A program made the translations under genes and the position numbers. Positions 33,401-44,513 of a DNA stretch of 64,000 nt are shown here, in pieces. The stretch is from Nannochloris sp. 'desiccata'. Taxonomy: Eukaryota > Chlorophyta > Trebouxiophyceae > Chlorellales > Chlorellaceae. The stretch lies in the NCBI GenBank assembly GCA_019044685.2, contig JAGTXX020000009.1:310001-374000 (forward strand), read 5' to 3'. How positions within the stretch are numbered: position 1 is the first letter of the stretch; each line of letters opens with the position of its first letter. The notes beneath the pieces are model-generated. The model saw nothing but the letters and a program-made list of their open reading frames with translations, ran no database searches and had not been told where the DNA came from.

Positions 33401-35987
33401 GTGGTCTTTAATAGTTTGTATTTATAGCCAATAGACGTAAAACCGCTTTAGTTATATCATTCATTCTTTCTTTTTTGTTTTTGTGACTTGTCGCTCGCTG
33501 CGACTTTTCTCCGTTTTATCTTTTTTATCATAAAAATATCTGTCTAAAATTGTCTTCTTCTTATTTTTACTTTATTGCAGGCGTAATGAGATCTTAGCTC
33601 GTATTTATATGGCTCGCTCCGATGTCGCCTACACTGTCCGCTCTGCTGCTCTCCACGTCTGGAAGACTATTGTCACCAACACCCCCAAGACTCTTGGTGA
33701 AATATTACCTGCTCTCATGCAGCATGTCATCACTGGTTTGTCGTCTGGGGGTGAAGACCGCAGTGAAATGGCTGGGCAGTGCTTGGGTGAGCTCGTTCGT
33801 AAAATGGGAGATCGTGTTCTCCCTGAAATCATTCCTATTCTAAAAGAAGGAATGCATTCAGAAAACGCGTCTACCAGAGCTGGGGTATGCAATGGACTTC
33901 GTGAAGTCATGGAAAACTCAACACGGCACCAACTTGCTGAACATTTGGCTGAGCTTTTGCCCGCTGTGCAAGGCGCGCTTTGCGATGAAGATGCACATGT
34001 GCGTTCTGCTGCTGGTGGTGTGTTTAATATTCTTTTCAAGAGTGGAGGGGGCTCTTCCATCGATTCTATTATTCCTTCGCTTTTAAGTGGATTAGATTCG
34101 CACTCTGAAGCCCAGGCAACGCAAGCTTTAGAAGGCTTGCGTGTTGTACTTGGTGTCCGTCCTCAACTTCTCTCTGCCATGGCTCCTCGTTTAATTGCTT
34201 CCCCTATTACTGCAAGCAATCTAAAAGCCCTTGGCGCCCTGGCAGAAGTTGCTGGCGCGGCTATCCACTCACACTTGCTTATTGTCATGCCTGCAATTTT
34301 GCAGCAAGCTGGAAAACATCCAGATACCTCTCCTGCTGCAGCTGCTGCGCATGCTGCTCTCGCTTCTATTTCCAGAGCTGTGCAAGACGATGGTCTGCAC
34401 TTGTTTATGGCTGAAGTGCACAAAGGGCTTGATGAAGGTGGCAAGAAACGATCAGGTTCTGCTGCTGCAATCGTGGCGTTCTGCAAAGAATCTAAGCTGG
34501 ATTATCAAGAACACGTCCCTGGCCTTATCTCTTCTCTAATTCCTTTGTTGACAGAAGAAGATTCTGATTGTTTGACCTCAATCTGGTCAGCGCTTTCTTC
34601 CGTCATGGCTTCTATTCCTAAAGATATGGCACCTTCTTTTGTCCGCACAGTCAAAGAAGCTGTTGCGACTGCAAAAGAACGTGAAAAACGCAAGCATCAT
34701 GCTGCCCCTCTTCTTATTCCCGGCCTTTGCTTGCCTAAAGCTTTGTCGCCCGTGTTGCCAGTCTACCTACAAGGTGTGCTGCAAGGCTCTAACGCTGAGC
34801 TTCGTGAGCTTGCTGCGGAAGGACTTGGCGAGCTCATTGAAGTCACTGGAGAAGAGGCATTGAAACCGTTTGTTGTGCAAATCACCGGTCCTTTAATTCG
34901 TATTATCGGAGATCGTTTCCCTTGGCAAACAAAAGCTGCAATCTTGCGCACTATGGGCCTGCTCGTCGGCCGTGCTGGCGCAGGTCTTCGCCCTTTTATT
35001 CCTCAATTACAATCCACCTTTGTGAAATGCTTGTCTGACCCGGTGCAAGGTGTCAGACAGCAAGCAGCGAAGAATCTTGGGGAGTTGACCAAGATGGCGC
35101 TGAGACTGGACCAGCTTGTTGGAGATTTAGCCACAGGGGCAACTTCTGCTGAACCTGCTGTTGCTGAAGCGTACTTAACTGCTTTAGAAGGTGCTCTCGT
35201 CGCTTCTGGAGAGAGATTAGCTCCTGAAACTTTGGTTAGAGTTGGAACTGCAGCCATGCAAGCTGTGGCTGGAGCAGGTGATGATGAAATTTTGCTCAGG
35301 GCTGCTGCAGGTGCTCTTGGTGCGTACACTGCTCGGTGTGATACTCATGCACTTCGTAAAGTATTAGAAGCGGGTCCGTTGTCTTCTACCAACACCGGAA
35401 AATATGGAGAACGACTCGGTGCTGCCTTGATCGCTGCTGCTGTGGCACAGCATGCCGCATTGAAGCTCGAGGAAGCTGATCTTCGCGTTCCTTTCTTACA
35501 AGCTGTCGTGAAGATGGTGAAAGATGATAATGTGGAAGTGAAAATGTCAGCAGGCAAAGCAGCTGGACGTCTTGTAGCTGCGGAGCTTGAACAGTCTTCC
35601 TCTTTGCCGCCGTCTCTCCCAGCCACGGTGAGTCTATTAGTAGCTCTCCTTGGCCGTGATCAACACAGTGAAGTGCAAAAGCAAGCTTTAGGTGTTCTTC
35701 GTAAACTCGCAGCAGTCAATGCGTCTGCTTTGGAGCAATATTATCCAGACTTGGTTCCCAGCGTGCTCAGCATGATCCAAGATAGCTCAGGTTCTACAAA
35801 GCTAGCAGCTGAACGAACAGTAGCACGTGTTTTGCAACTCGATTTAGACACTGGAGCGACGGAAAAGTACCTGAAAAGTGGAAAACCTGGTGCTTTGGCC
35901 AAACAAATGTTAACGGAGACGTATTGTAGGAGATTAGCCAGATTGCCGGCAACTGAGGAAGACGACCTTGCCGAGTATGCTATTTAG
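27421..35987 (+). CDS. GCN1: GCN1, ribosome-bound activator of the GCN2 kinase
   Basis: Four exons (27421-27529, 27688-30685, 30789-33383, 33581-35987) in consistent phases encode 2702 residues, close to the usual length of about 2670. The whole protein is HEAT repeats (many A.....L..L...LG motifs). The central eEF3-like region is clear (GDSYGDRRGAAFGLAGAVKG, GLRDRSGDVKKRAARIVGNL, DPLPEVRATAAKALGALTMG). The part after it contains YMARSDVAYTVRSAALHVWK and GEILPALMQHVI, which precede the GCN2 RWD-binding segment in the family. GCN1 binds stalled or collided ribosomes and GCN20 and passes the uncharged-tRNA signal to GCN2. All three intron joins restore family sequence (for example QQ-EFVSGNALELCR at the first and AK-RNEILARIYM at the third). 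A Gly/Ala/Lys linker near residues 840-870 is lineage-specific. Confidence 0.96.
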
Positions 35988-36002
35988 AGAGAGAGAGAGA
36001 GA
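35986..36002. repeat. AG dinucleotide run overlapping the GCN1 stop codon
   Basis: A run of AG starting in the TAG stop codon of GCN1 and extending into the 3' UTR. Confidence 0.85.
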
Positions 36003-36287
36003 TGTAAAACAGGATATGATATAGAATTTATGTCATTTTTTCTGTATTATTATTTCCTTGGGATAGGGTGTCTGTGTTACTGCAAATAAAACACTATAAA
36101 AAATTTATACCTGTCATTTTTCAACCAGTTTATGCTTTTGATTTTGTTGCTCTATTTCTTTTCTCCCGCTTTTTGTAAAGCCACTTTTCAGATATAGTGT
36201 CCTTCCTTGTTGATTTCTTACATTATTTAAGGATCTGAAACGCATAAAATATACGATGTGTATATAGTGTGCTAGATATTATATATT
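36003..36287. other. Convergent 3' region
   Basis: AT-rich 3' flanks of GCN1 (+) and the ferredoxin gene (-). AATAAA occurs at about 36086-36091. No gene. Confidence 0.5.
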
Positions 36288-36815
36288 TTAACCGTCAAGC
36301 ACCTCTTTTAATAATTCTTCTTCATCGATACATTGCACCACGACATCACTTTTTGGCGTGGCAATACACAACAAAGTATACCCACGTGCTGCTACGTCAG
36401 CATCAATCATACCAGCAGACATATCAACTTCACCTTGGAGTAGACGAGCAGAGCATCTGCAGCAAGTACCCATAGTGCAATCGTGGGACATGTCCAAGCC
36501 GGCATCTAGGGCCGCGGCTAGAATGTACTCGCCTTCTGGAACTTCAACCACGGTAGAGACGCCATCAAGGCTCTGGACAGTGACGCTGTACGCGTGGACT
36601 GAGGTACAGAGACGCCTACTTTTGTTTTGAGAAACAGATGTACTAGAGAGAGAGGTTTTAAGGCTGGTGATAGAGGGGGAGATTTGGTGTTTGCTGCTTT
36701 TGAGAGCGAGGACTGGCACTCGTCGAGGGGATGAGGATGAAGAATTGGTGGTGCGCTGTTTGGTGGCAGAGTGTAAGCCGCAACCGGGTCTGGTAGTCAT
36801 AGTAGAGAAACTCAT
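36288..36815 (-). CDS. FDC2: Plastid [2Fe-2S] ferredoxin of the FdC2 class
   Basis: Single exon, 175 residues. Residues 1 to about 75 are Ser/Thr/Arg/Lys-rich with almost no acidic residues, as in a chloroplast transit peptide. The mature domain starts at AYSVTVQSLDG and holds ILAAALDAGLDMSHDCTMGT, then CCRCSARLLQGEVDMSAGMI. The cluster ligands follow CX4CX2C (Cys of DCT, GTC, RC) plus the late Cys in YTLLCIA. The C-terminal extension after the last Cys (VVVQCIDEEELLKEVLDG) is characteristic of FdC2 and distinguishes it from photosynthetic PetF. FdC2 is an essential plastid electron carrier found in cyanobacteria and the green lineage. This is the strongest plastid marker in the window. An extra Cys next to the second ligand and another in VVVQC are not cluster ligands. 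Confidence 0.92.
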   Translation of the reverse strand: MSFSTMTTRPGCGLHSATKQRTTNSSSSSPRRVPVLALKSSKHQISPSITSLKTSLSSTSVSQNKSRRLCTSVHAYSVTVQSLDGVSTVVEVPEGEYILAAALDAGLDMSHDCTMGTCCRCSARLLQGEVDMSAGMIDADVAARGYTLLCIATPKSDVVVQCIDEEELLKEVLDG

Positions 36816-37295
36816 GTTTGCTAATTTGCTGGTTTTAAATAAATTATACCGAAATGTAATTGCGATTTAAAATGTGAACTGTTGAAAGATGTGATCAATG
36901 TGCGCTAATTAGGGAACTGTAACGCTGTTACAAGTCCGTTGAATGCTTATGAACCAATCTATTAATTTATCAAAGTGGACTAAAGATTACCGAAGCCAGC
37001 AATTGTCTGAATAACCGAGCCTCATCCTCTCCCTGAAGAAAGACTTGAGCAACGGCTGCTGTGCTGCGATAAGAAGGCCTCTTGCATGGGAGAAGCCCGT
37101 GTTTGAGCTGCCGCGTTACTCAATATGAAGCTATATTATTTGAAACCTAGCTATATCCAACTTTGATTATTTCATTGTGACTAAGGTTTGCTTACCTGTG
37201 TGATCTCATGCTTCTAGTTCTTAAAAAAATACGGGGTTTTTTAAACTTTAAAATATTGAAAATAAGCGAGCCTTGGAAATAATAAATAGACAAAC
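36816..37295. other. Divergent promoter region
   Basis: 480 bp between the ferredoxin gene (-) and the first protease gene (+). No open frame or convincing motif is seen. Confidence 0.5.
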
Positions 37296-40262
37296 ATGGA
37301 CCTCTTTCTGCATTCTTTGCTCGTGTTTCTATTTCTAAAAGGTCAGACACGCCTTAAGCTATGCACATAATAGTCTTTGAAGGCCCTTTTTTACTATAAA
37401 TATGCTCCTGAACCTCCCCTGGACCTTGACGGATAAAATTTTATTTTCAACTTTTCACAGGTGCTGCATCTCAATGCCCAGATGGAGTCCAACAAATCAC
37501 CCTACTTCCTGCAGCTAACACTGCTAGAGATCTCATCAGCACGCCGCCAACAGAATTCTCTGCTCCTCCTGTTGGGGAAGCTTCTGAATTTGCCGTCCCG
37601 CTCAGATTTAAAAGACCACCAGTGGAGGAAGGCGACTCTCAATCTCCCCTCGCCCCTGACAACAGTGGCACGTGGCTCGCAGCAACCAGTGAAACTAAAC
37701 CCTCTTCTTGGAAGCTATGCTTCATTGCTCCTGTAGCTCCAGAGACATATTCTCTTACTTTAATATTTAGCAAGCTTCAGCTGCCACTCCACTCGCGGGT
37801 TGAACTTGAAACTCATTTTAGAGCAGCTGGCAGCAGCAGACAAGAACAACACTACGAAGTCGAGCAACAAGTGTTATATCCATGGGACCTCACGTGTGGT
37901 AAAATTGCGTCCATACCTTTAAAAGGAGATGTGCTGCTCCTCTCTTACTTCCCTCCCCTAGGGCGCCTGTCGTCATCGATGGGGCCTCCTTCTTCGTTTG
38001 CTTTGGAAATTGAAGCTGTGTTGCAAGGAACTCGTCCTTTGCCATTCTCTTTTGCCAGTAAGACAATAACACATGCGCCAATTACAGCAGCTCCACCAGC
38101 GACATCTTCTTTGGAACAAATAAAAGACGACTACGATGTTACTATTGACAACACAGGCACGGGCTCGGGCTCGGGCCTACCTTTGGAGACAGAGAACCCT
38201 ACCACTGGCGCTGGAGCGACCCTTCCTGAAGAAGAAGAACAACAAGACGGACTCCCTCCCACTACTGCTACTACTACTAATGCCCCTCCGAGCAGACTGA
38301 CTGTAACAGAAGTCCAAGCTGCCAGAGTCGCGAATCGTTCGGGCAGTGCACTCTCGTGTCTGCCGGATGCAGGGTGTTTCCCAGAATGGCGTAACGCTAC
38401 CCAAGCTACTGTATTACTGGTATTGATAAGTCCGTTCGGTGGAAGGTTCTGTACGGGAACGCTTCTCGCGTCACCTCCATCTTCTTCTTCCAATTTTTTT
38501 GGCTCTGGCGGCATGGACCAGCAATTGATTTTAACAGCAAATCACTGCAGAAAAACTGATGACAAATACACAATATATAACATGTGGGGCGTGGTATTTG
38601 ACTATGGGAATGAATGCAATGTTAATGCAGAGAGTTCTGTAGAAACTGATGGTAGCGACGGTGGAGCAGACGGTGGAGCAGATGGTCTGGCGGGGACCTT
38701 GAATCGCAAAATTCTTCAAGGGTTAGAAGTTGTGTATGCCGATGAAATATCTGATATTTTGATATTACGTGTCCTTTCGGAAATACCAGAGACATTTGAA
38801 ACTTTCTTTCTAGGATGGGATGCCAGCACTTTTCCTGGGAGCAATGCAGGTACTCGTCAAGGGAATAGGGATACAAGTTCTGTTGGCTTTGGTACGGTAC
38901 ACCAGGCGTCAGGAGACGCAAAAAAACTGACCTACACAACAGCCCCTTTACGTCCGTCTCTCTGGAAATCTGAAGAAGAGACCCACGTGAGCGCGGTATG
39001 GAGTGATGGCGGTGTCACTCAGGAGGGGAGCAGCGGCGCTGCACTTGTCGATGCAAGTACTGGCCTTGCAGTGGGGGTTCTTACCGGTGGCCCTGAACCA
39101 GTCACCTGTGCAGATGGAATAGATATATTAGGAACACTCTATGCTGCCTGGGATAGAGGGCTGTGGGAAATTTTGAGCCCGGAAGGTCCCGAGCAAATCT
39201 TAAAAATGGCAGGACGGAGACCTAATATAAATGGACCTGGAATCATCGCTGCGCCTGCATTTATTACTCTACAAGAAAGAGAAATGCCTCTAGCTGCAGC
39301 TGCAGTGAAATTATCAGATCCCCCAGCGGCAGGAGAAATTATCACTATTACAGCGAGTTTATTTTTACCTCCACAAGCAGTCGAGATTTTGGAAAACTCT
39401 CCCGATGCTGCTTCAATTGCTCTTATTGAACCCACGCAGCTGGTATTTACAGCAGAAAATTGGAATATTTCCCAAAGAATTAATATAGATCCAGGATCGG
39501 ATAATGAAGCGACGGGTTCGTTGCCATTTCAAATCATTTTAGAGCTGTCAAGCGACACAACACCGACATTGCAAAAACGACGAGTGCTCAAAGGAGTTCG
39601 AGCTGACGAAGAGCTTCCCTCTGGACTAACTGCACAAGACCCCGTTATATTAACGGCTGGGCCAGGAGGTATTCAAGCGCGAGATACCGTTACTTTGGTA
39701 GCTACCTCCACCTCTCCAGCTAGTCAGGAGGAAGGCGGTGGTGGCGGAGCGGTAAACCTAGGTGATGTACTAATAGAGGCTAGCCCCCCTGGTTCTGTGT
39801 ATTATTATAACATAAGCTCTGCGGATACAATAGAGATGAATATAGTGGCCTGTGGAATAGATACTCCGCTTCAGATTGCTATTTATAATGACAGCGTTGC
39901 AACTTGGTAAGTAGTAGACAGGAGACGAGTGTTTTTATTAATTATTCTTATTTAATTGTTCTTTTATGGAAAAATTCGTGACACATTCCTCTCTTCACAA
40001 CAAATAATGCAGGTTAACGTCTGAAGATTGTTCGAGTGAGCTTGCCTCCAACTGCATCGTACAGCAAGGTGTAGATAATTGTAGTGGTTTTGTAAATTTT
40101 GTACTACCTGGTCTTTCTACCTCATTACCACCGTACACAATCACTGTACGTACTGTGAATGGAGAGGCAGGGACGTATAGTATACTGTTTAGTCAGATTT
40201 CGATGCCAGGGGAGTTATTTGGGGGACCAATAGCGACGGGAAGTACAGTCGATGGTGGATGA
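37296..40262 (+). CDS. Secreted lysyl-endopeptidase-like serine protease with C-terminal PPC-like domain (copy 1)
   Basis: Three exons: 37296-37341 (signal peptide DLFLHSLLVFLFLK), 37461-39906 and 40013-40262; 913 residues. After a prodomain (FAVPLRFKRPPV; WKLCFIAPVAPETYSLTLIF) and a low-complexity linker comes the protease domain. Its parts are CLPDAGCFPEW, ATVLLVLISPFGGRFCTGTL, LTANHC (catalytic His about 376), SDILILRV (Asp about 446), FLGWDAST, a GTVHQASGDAKKL segment, SAVWSDGGVTQEGSSGAALV (Ser about 538) and VLTGGPEPVTC. This order and the Cys pattern match Achromobacter-type lysyl endopeptidase (S1 family). Then come a beta domain (LVFTAENWNISQRINIDPGS) and a PPC-like domain (IVACGIDTPLQIAIYNDS) split by the last intron. 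It is probably an extracellular protease made as a zymogen. Lys specificity is not proven. Confidence 0.85.
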
Positions 40263-40650
40263 AGAAAGAAATTGATGAACACATTTTTTTTCAAGAATAG
40301 AATTACACGATTCAAAATTCTCAAGCTAGCTCCCTTTCTTTTGTGATATAGCTGTAGCGATGCATTGTGTGTTTGTTGAACCTTTTTTGTATCTGTAAAT
40401 TGTTTGCAAATTGCAAGTTGTAAAAAATAGCGAGAAAAAGGTTGAATTTTGAGGGTTGGAGGCCCGAGGGAAGAAAGATAAAAATGTTTGACCGAACGAG
40501 GTTTGAGAAACAAATTTGCAGTTTAGGCAGTTTTCAGGCCTCTTATTACTATACAGATCATCTTTTCATTTCACAATTGATATTTATTTAATTTAATTTG
40601 ATAACTTGAAACAATCTTGAGCAAGTATAAAGGGTTTTAGAAAACAAGAC
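40263..40650. other. Intergenic region between tandem proteases
   Basis: 388 bp holding the 3' flank of copy 1 and the promoter of copy 2. AT-rich, no open frame of note. Confidence 0.5.
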
Positions 40651-43453
40651 ATGCGTTTGAGAGCGTCTTTCGTTTTGCTGGTAACAGCTCTAACGCTACC
40701 ATTGGTCAGCGCTGTGGACCAGCAACATGATGGATTCTGCCCTCCTGGTATAGATCAGGTCTACTTGGAGAATTCAGTGGAAATTACACGAGAAAGTGTT
40801 GATAAAAATTCAGGAAATAGTCAACACCGGCCGGCGTTTTTCGCTTTCCCTTTACAGTTCGACGGTCCCCTCAGCGCTTCACTCAACGGTACATGGACAG
40901 AAAATAAAACAACGTGGCAAATATGCATGGTTGCATCTGCTACATCCGCTTCCAGCAGCTCTTTAATTTTAATTCTTGAGAGTCTCCGTCTTCCTCTTGG
41001 CTCTCGTCTTGAAATAGTCAGCAATGGTGGCAGCAAGGAGACCTTAACCTCCTTTAATGACGGTGGGTCGCTGTTTACAAGGAAGAAAGCAACTAAATCA
41101 ATGGCTGGGAATGCTTTATTGCTCACTTATAGTGGTCGCAAAAAACTTGGCTACACTGCCAAGCACGAGCCGTTGCAGCAGGCGCTTCCAAAATGGCAAC
41201 CTAATATTGAGATTAAAGCTATTCTTAAAAGCAAATTCTCTGCTACAGGTAGTAAATCTATACTTAACTCGGCATCTACGCGTAGCTTATTAGCTACATC
41301 CAAGCCAAATAAAGAAGAGGGAGCTCAGACACAAAAAGCTGCTTCAGATGCTGAAGGCTTGACCAACGCCAAATACTTTCTTGAAGGCACTGTACAGCTG
41401 TCTACAGAACAAATCGGAGCTTCTGTACCGTGTTTTACAAACGCTGCATGCGTTCCATTTTTAGAAAAAGCAAAGAGAAGTACTGTGCTACTGATGTTGG
41501 TATCTGAATTTGGAGGTCGATTCTGCACTGGTAGTTTAATAAATGGCCCTAAAAGCGATGAGCAGCTTATCTTAACCGCAAATCACTGTAGAGAAACTGA
41601 TGATGATTTGACTATAGCGTCTACATGGGGTGTGGTGCTGGAAAATGAGGAAAATACATGCTCTGCCGAGACTACCACTGAAACGTCTGCTGCTGCTGCT
41701 GCTGCTGTCCGGAGAATGTTACTGAGTGATGGGTCGGCTGTAGTTTCTACGAAACACGTGATTCAAGGTTTAATAGTTGCCTTTTCAGATGAACAGAGTG
41801 ATACCATGGTCCTTAAATTAAAAAATCCAATTCCACAAGGTAAGATCAAAAGATAGAAAAATAGAAAAAAATAGATGCCCGAGTGGTAATTTTATTGAAT
41901 CTTAAATTTATTTTTAAAAACAATGTTCTTTACTTTTATGCAGAGTACCGCCCTTATTTGCTTGGCTGGGACGCTTCTGGCTCCTCTTTAGCCCCCTCAG
42001 GCTCTGGCACTGTGCACCATCCTCTAGGCGACTTGAAGAAAGCAGCTACCTCCACGCAACCTTTAGAGAAATACAAATGGAAATTTTCTGGAAAAACACA
42101 TCTCAGAGTAGAGTGGGGTGCTGAAGGTGGTGGTACCTTGGACGGCTCTTCTGGATCTGCTTTGGTCAATAAAGAGACAAATCAAGTTCTCGGAGTCTTA
42201 TCTGGAGGTATTACAGCAAAATCTTGCAGTGGAAACTACGATTATTTTGGCTCCTTAGAGCATGCTTGGGACAGAGGCTTGAAAGAAGTACTCTCTAAAC
42301 CTGCTGCTGCATCTCAAGAACAACGTCAACGAGGTTTTGGGTTTGGTAGAGGAAGAGCATCAGCTGTTGCAGGGCGCAGCATGCCAGGCAGAGAATATTT
42401 TGAGAACTCGAGCAATCAAAAATTGGCCCCTCGGTTGATTATCACGCCCCCTCGGCTTATCCTCTCTGAATCATCCAAACCAGAAAACGTAGCGCAGATT
42501 TCTTTATCCCAGGGCCCTAAAACTGGAGAGAGTGTGCACGTGCAAGTCACTTTATCGCAATTTCCTACTATTATGCCAGATTCTTCTCTTCCTACCCAAC
42601 CACCTATTTCATTGCTCACTGAAACTCTTATTTTCACAGCAAGTAACTGGGATACTGCACAGCCTGTGGTACTCGTTCCTGGAGAAGACACACGTGCTGA
42701 AGGACCTCTCCCTTTCCAACTTGAGTTCAAATCGACCTTGCATAGCTTGAACAATGAAAATAACAACGCTGAGAAGAGTGGAGAAGAAGGAGAAGACGCT
42801 GCCCCTGAAGAAGCTGCCCCGCCAGTGCCTTTGCAGCAGCGAGTAGTGCAGGGTTTAAGACTTGATGAGGAGCTAGTCCCTGGGTACAGCATATCTGATC
42901 CTGTTGTTTTATCTCGCGACGCTGCTTTAGGGATCTTTATCGAAGGAGAAGGGATTTTGGAGCCTCAAGGTGGTAGAAATCAAGCGATCGGCAAAATAAT
43001 TAAATTAAAAGACCCTTTGCAAGAACAAGTTGGCAGTCTGCCTCTTGGTAGTGCAACGTATTTCAATCTAACTCTGTCGAAGGAAAGCGTTTTTGATGTG
43101 AAAGCATGCAGTCAAGAGATGGAACTCCAGGTAGCTGTGTTTTTTAACAATACTGCAACATGGTGAGTGAACAACAAAGCCTTTGTTTCTGCATTTTTCT
43201 GAATTATCTACTATTTTCTATAGTTTTACAGAGGTTCATTCTTTGCAGGGTATCTTCTGAGTCATGTGAGAGTAGAACCTCACGCCGTTGCAAGTCTACC
43301 CAGGCTAAGAACAAAGGCTGCAGTGGGTTTGAACAGCTGGCCTTACCGTCAATAAGATTTCCTTATACTATAATGGTCACAAGCACTGGTAATGGGAGTC
43401 CAGCAGGGTTTTTCACATTTGAAATGAAACAATCAACCCAACCCTCCACGTGA
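40651..43453 (+). CDS. Secreted lysyl-endopeptidase-like serine protease with C-terminal PPC-like domain (copy 2)
   Basis: Exons 40651-41839, 41944-43162 and 43249-43453 join to 870 residues. The signal peptide is FVLLVTALTLPLVSAV. The prodomain resembles copy 1 (FAFPLQFDGPL; WQICMVASAT). Protease blocks: CFTNAACVPFLEKA, STVLLMLVSEFGGRFCTGSL, LTANHC (His about 311), QSDTMVLKL (Asp about 384), YLLGWDAS, GTVHHPLGDLKKA and VEWGAEGGGTLDGSSGSALV (Ser about 464), then VLGVLSGGITAKSC. HHPLGD is closer to the bacterial lysyl endopeptidase motif than copy 1. The C-terminal beta and PPC-like domains match copy 1 domain for domain, and the last intron splits the same Trp codon in both genes. The first intron (after IPQ) is absent from copy 1. 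Triad complete; substrate unknown. There is an Arg/Met cleavage-like site (AVRRMLL) inside the catalytic domain. Confidence 0.86.
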
Positions 43454-43651
43454 AAATAGCAAAAATAAAGTCAAAACTACATTCAAGCTGATAATGCAAA
43501 ACAAGATCGTTCATTCTTCATTCAAGCACTGTCTCTTATATTCTTTGTCTATACCCTCAAATTTCAATTATTCCATTTCTATGGTGGTGTTTAATAAACA
43601 CCGATGTTTTTATTATTATGTATTATTATTTAAGTTCAGCAGGCTAAAAGC
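43454..43651. other. Convergent 3' region
   Basis: 198 bp between protease copy 2 (+) and H2A.X (-); AT-rich, no gene. I see no clear metazoan-type histone 3' stem-loop just downstream of the H2A.X stop. Confidence 0.45.
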
Positions 43652-44204
43652 TTAAAACTCCTGGGAGACAGAGCCGCTCTTCTTGCCAGATTTCTGGGGG
43701 AGGAGGACAGCGTGGATGTTGGGGAGAACACCACCTTCAGCGATAGTAACACCAGCAAGGAGCTTGCTCAACTCCTCATCGTTGCGGACAGCCAACTGGA
43801 TGTGGCGGGGCACGATACGGGTCTTCTTGTTGTCGCGAGCGGCGTTGCCAGAGAGTTCAAGAACCTCAGCGGCCAAGTATTCGAGGACGGCAGCGAGATA
43901 CACGGGGGCACCAGCACCGATGCGCTCTGTAATTACGAAAATTGGAAGGGAAGAAGAATATGAGGAGACGAGGCAAAAAGGTGCGAATTGCAGTTGTTGT
44001 TAGTTTTGACAGCCACACATGCAGTTGCGTGATCGAGGCCTTGGAGGCATCGCGCAACGCGAAATTAAGCAACTATTACTCACCAGCATAGCGACCCTTC
44101 TTAAGGTAGCGGGCGACACGGCCAACAGGGAACTGGAGACCAGCCTTGGCAGACTTGCTCACGGCCTTCTTGCCGGAGGATTTTCCTTTACCACGTCCAG
44201 ACAT
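43652..44204 (-). CDS. H2A.X: Histone H2A.X
   Basis: Two exons (44204-44084, 43926-43652) join in phase 1 to a complete 131-residue H2A. The N-terminal tail is [20 protein letters not shown]. The fold contains [20 protein letters not shown] and [20 protein letters not shown] (acidic patch region), then [20 protein letters not shown] and [20 protein letters not shown]. The C-terminus ends SVSQEF, the SQ[E/D]-phi motif phosphorylated by ATM/ATR at DNA breaks, which makes this H2A.X rather than canonical H2A. The intron splits the codon after RYA, within alpha-1. It is divergent from the STEEP-like gene; no partner histone gene is in the window. Confidence 0.96.
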
Positions 44205-44513
44205 TGTTGCAGGGATTGATCGATGTTGTTTGAAAAACAAAGAATTAAAAGATAAGCAAGGGGGAAGGAGCAGCCGGCTTTATAGTGGGGGAAATGAGCA
44301 GAGTTCAAAGTGGAGCTCTGAGAGTGCAGCGTTTGCCAGAGCCCGGATAGGTGTGCCACTTGGAATTTCAGAGGCAAATATTTTACTTATAGCAAATGAT
44401 GACATTCCTGGCATTGTGAAATCAAGGTCTGGAGAGGTGCCAGCGCTCAGAGCAGGGTATTACCTCACATTATTTGAAACAATTTGCTTTTATATTTTCG
44501 ACGACTTGCCACA
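44205..44513. other. Divergent promoter region
   Basis: 309 bp shared by H2A.X (-) and the STEEP-DUF167 gene (+). Spurious frames overlap it. No motif is assigned. Confidence 0.5.

Noticed and set aside
37461..37736. Alternative frame of 91 codons at the start of protease copy 1
   Set aside because: The overlapping frame, joined to the upstream signal-peptide exon at 37296-37341, reads AASQCPDGVQQITL and aligns with copy 2.
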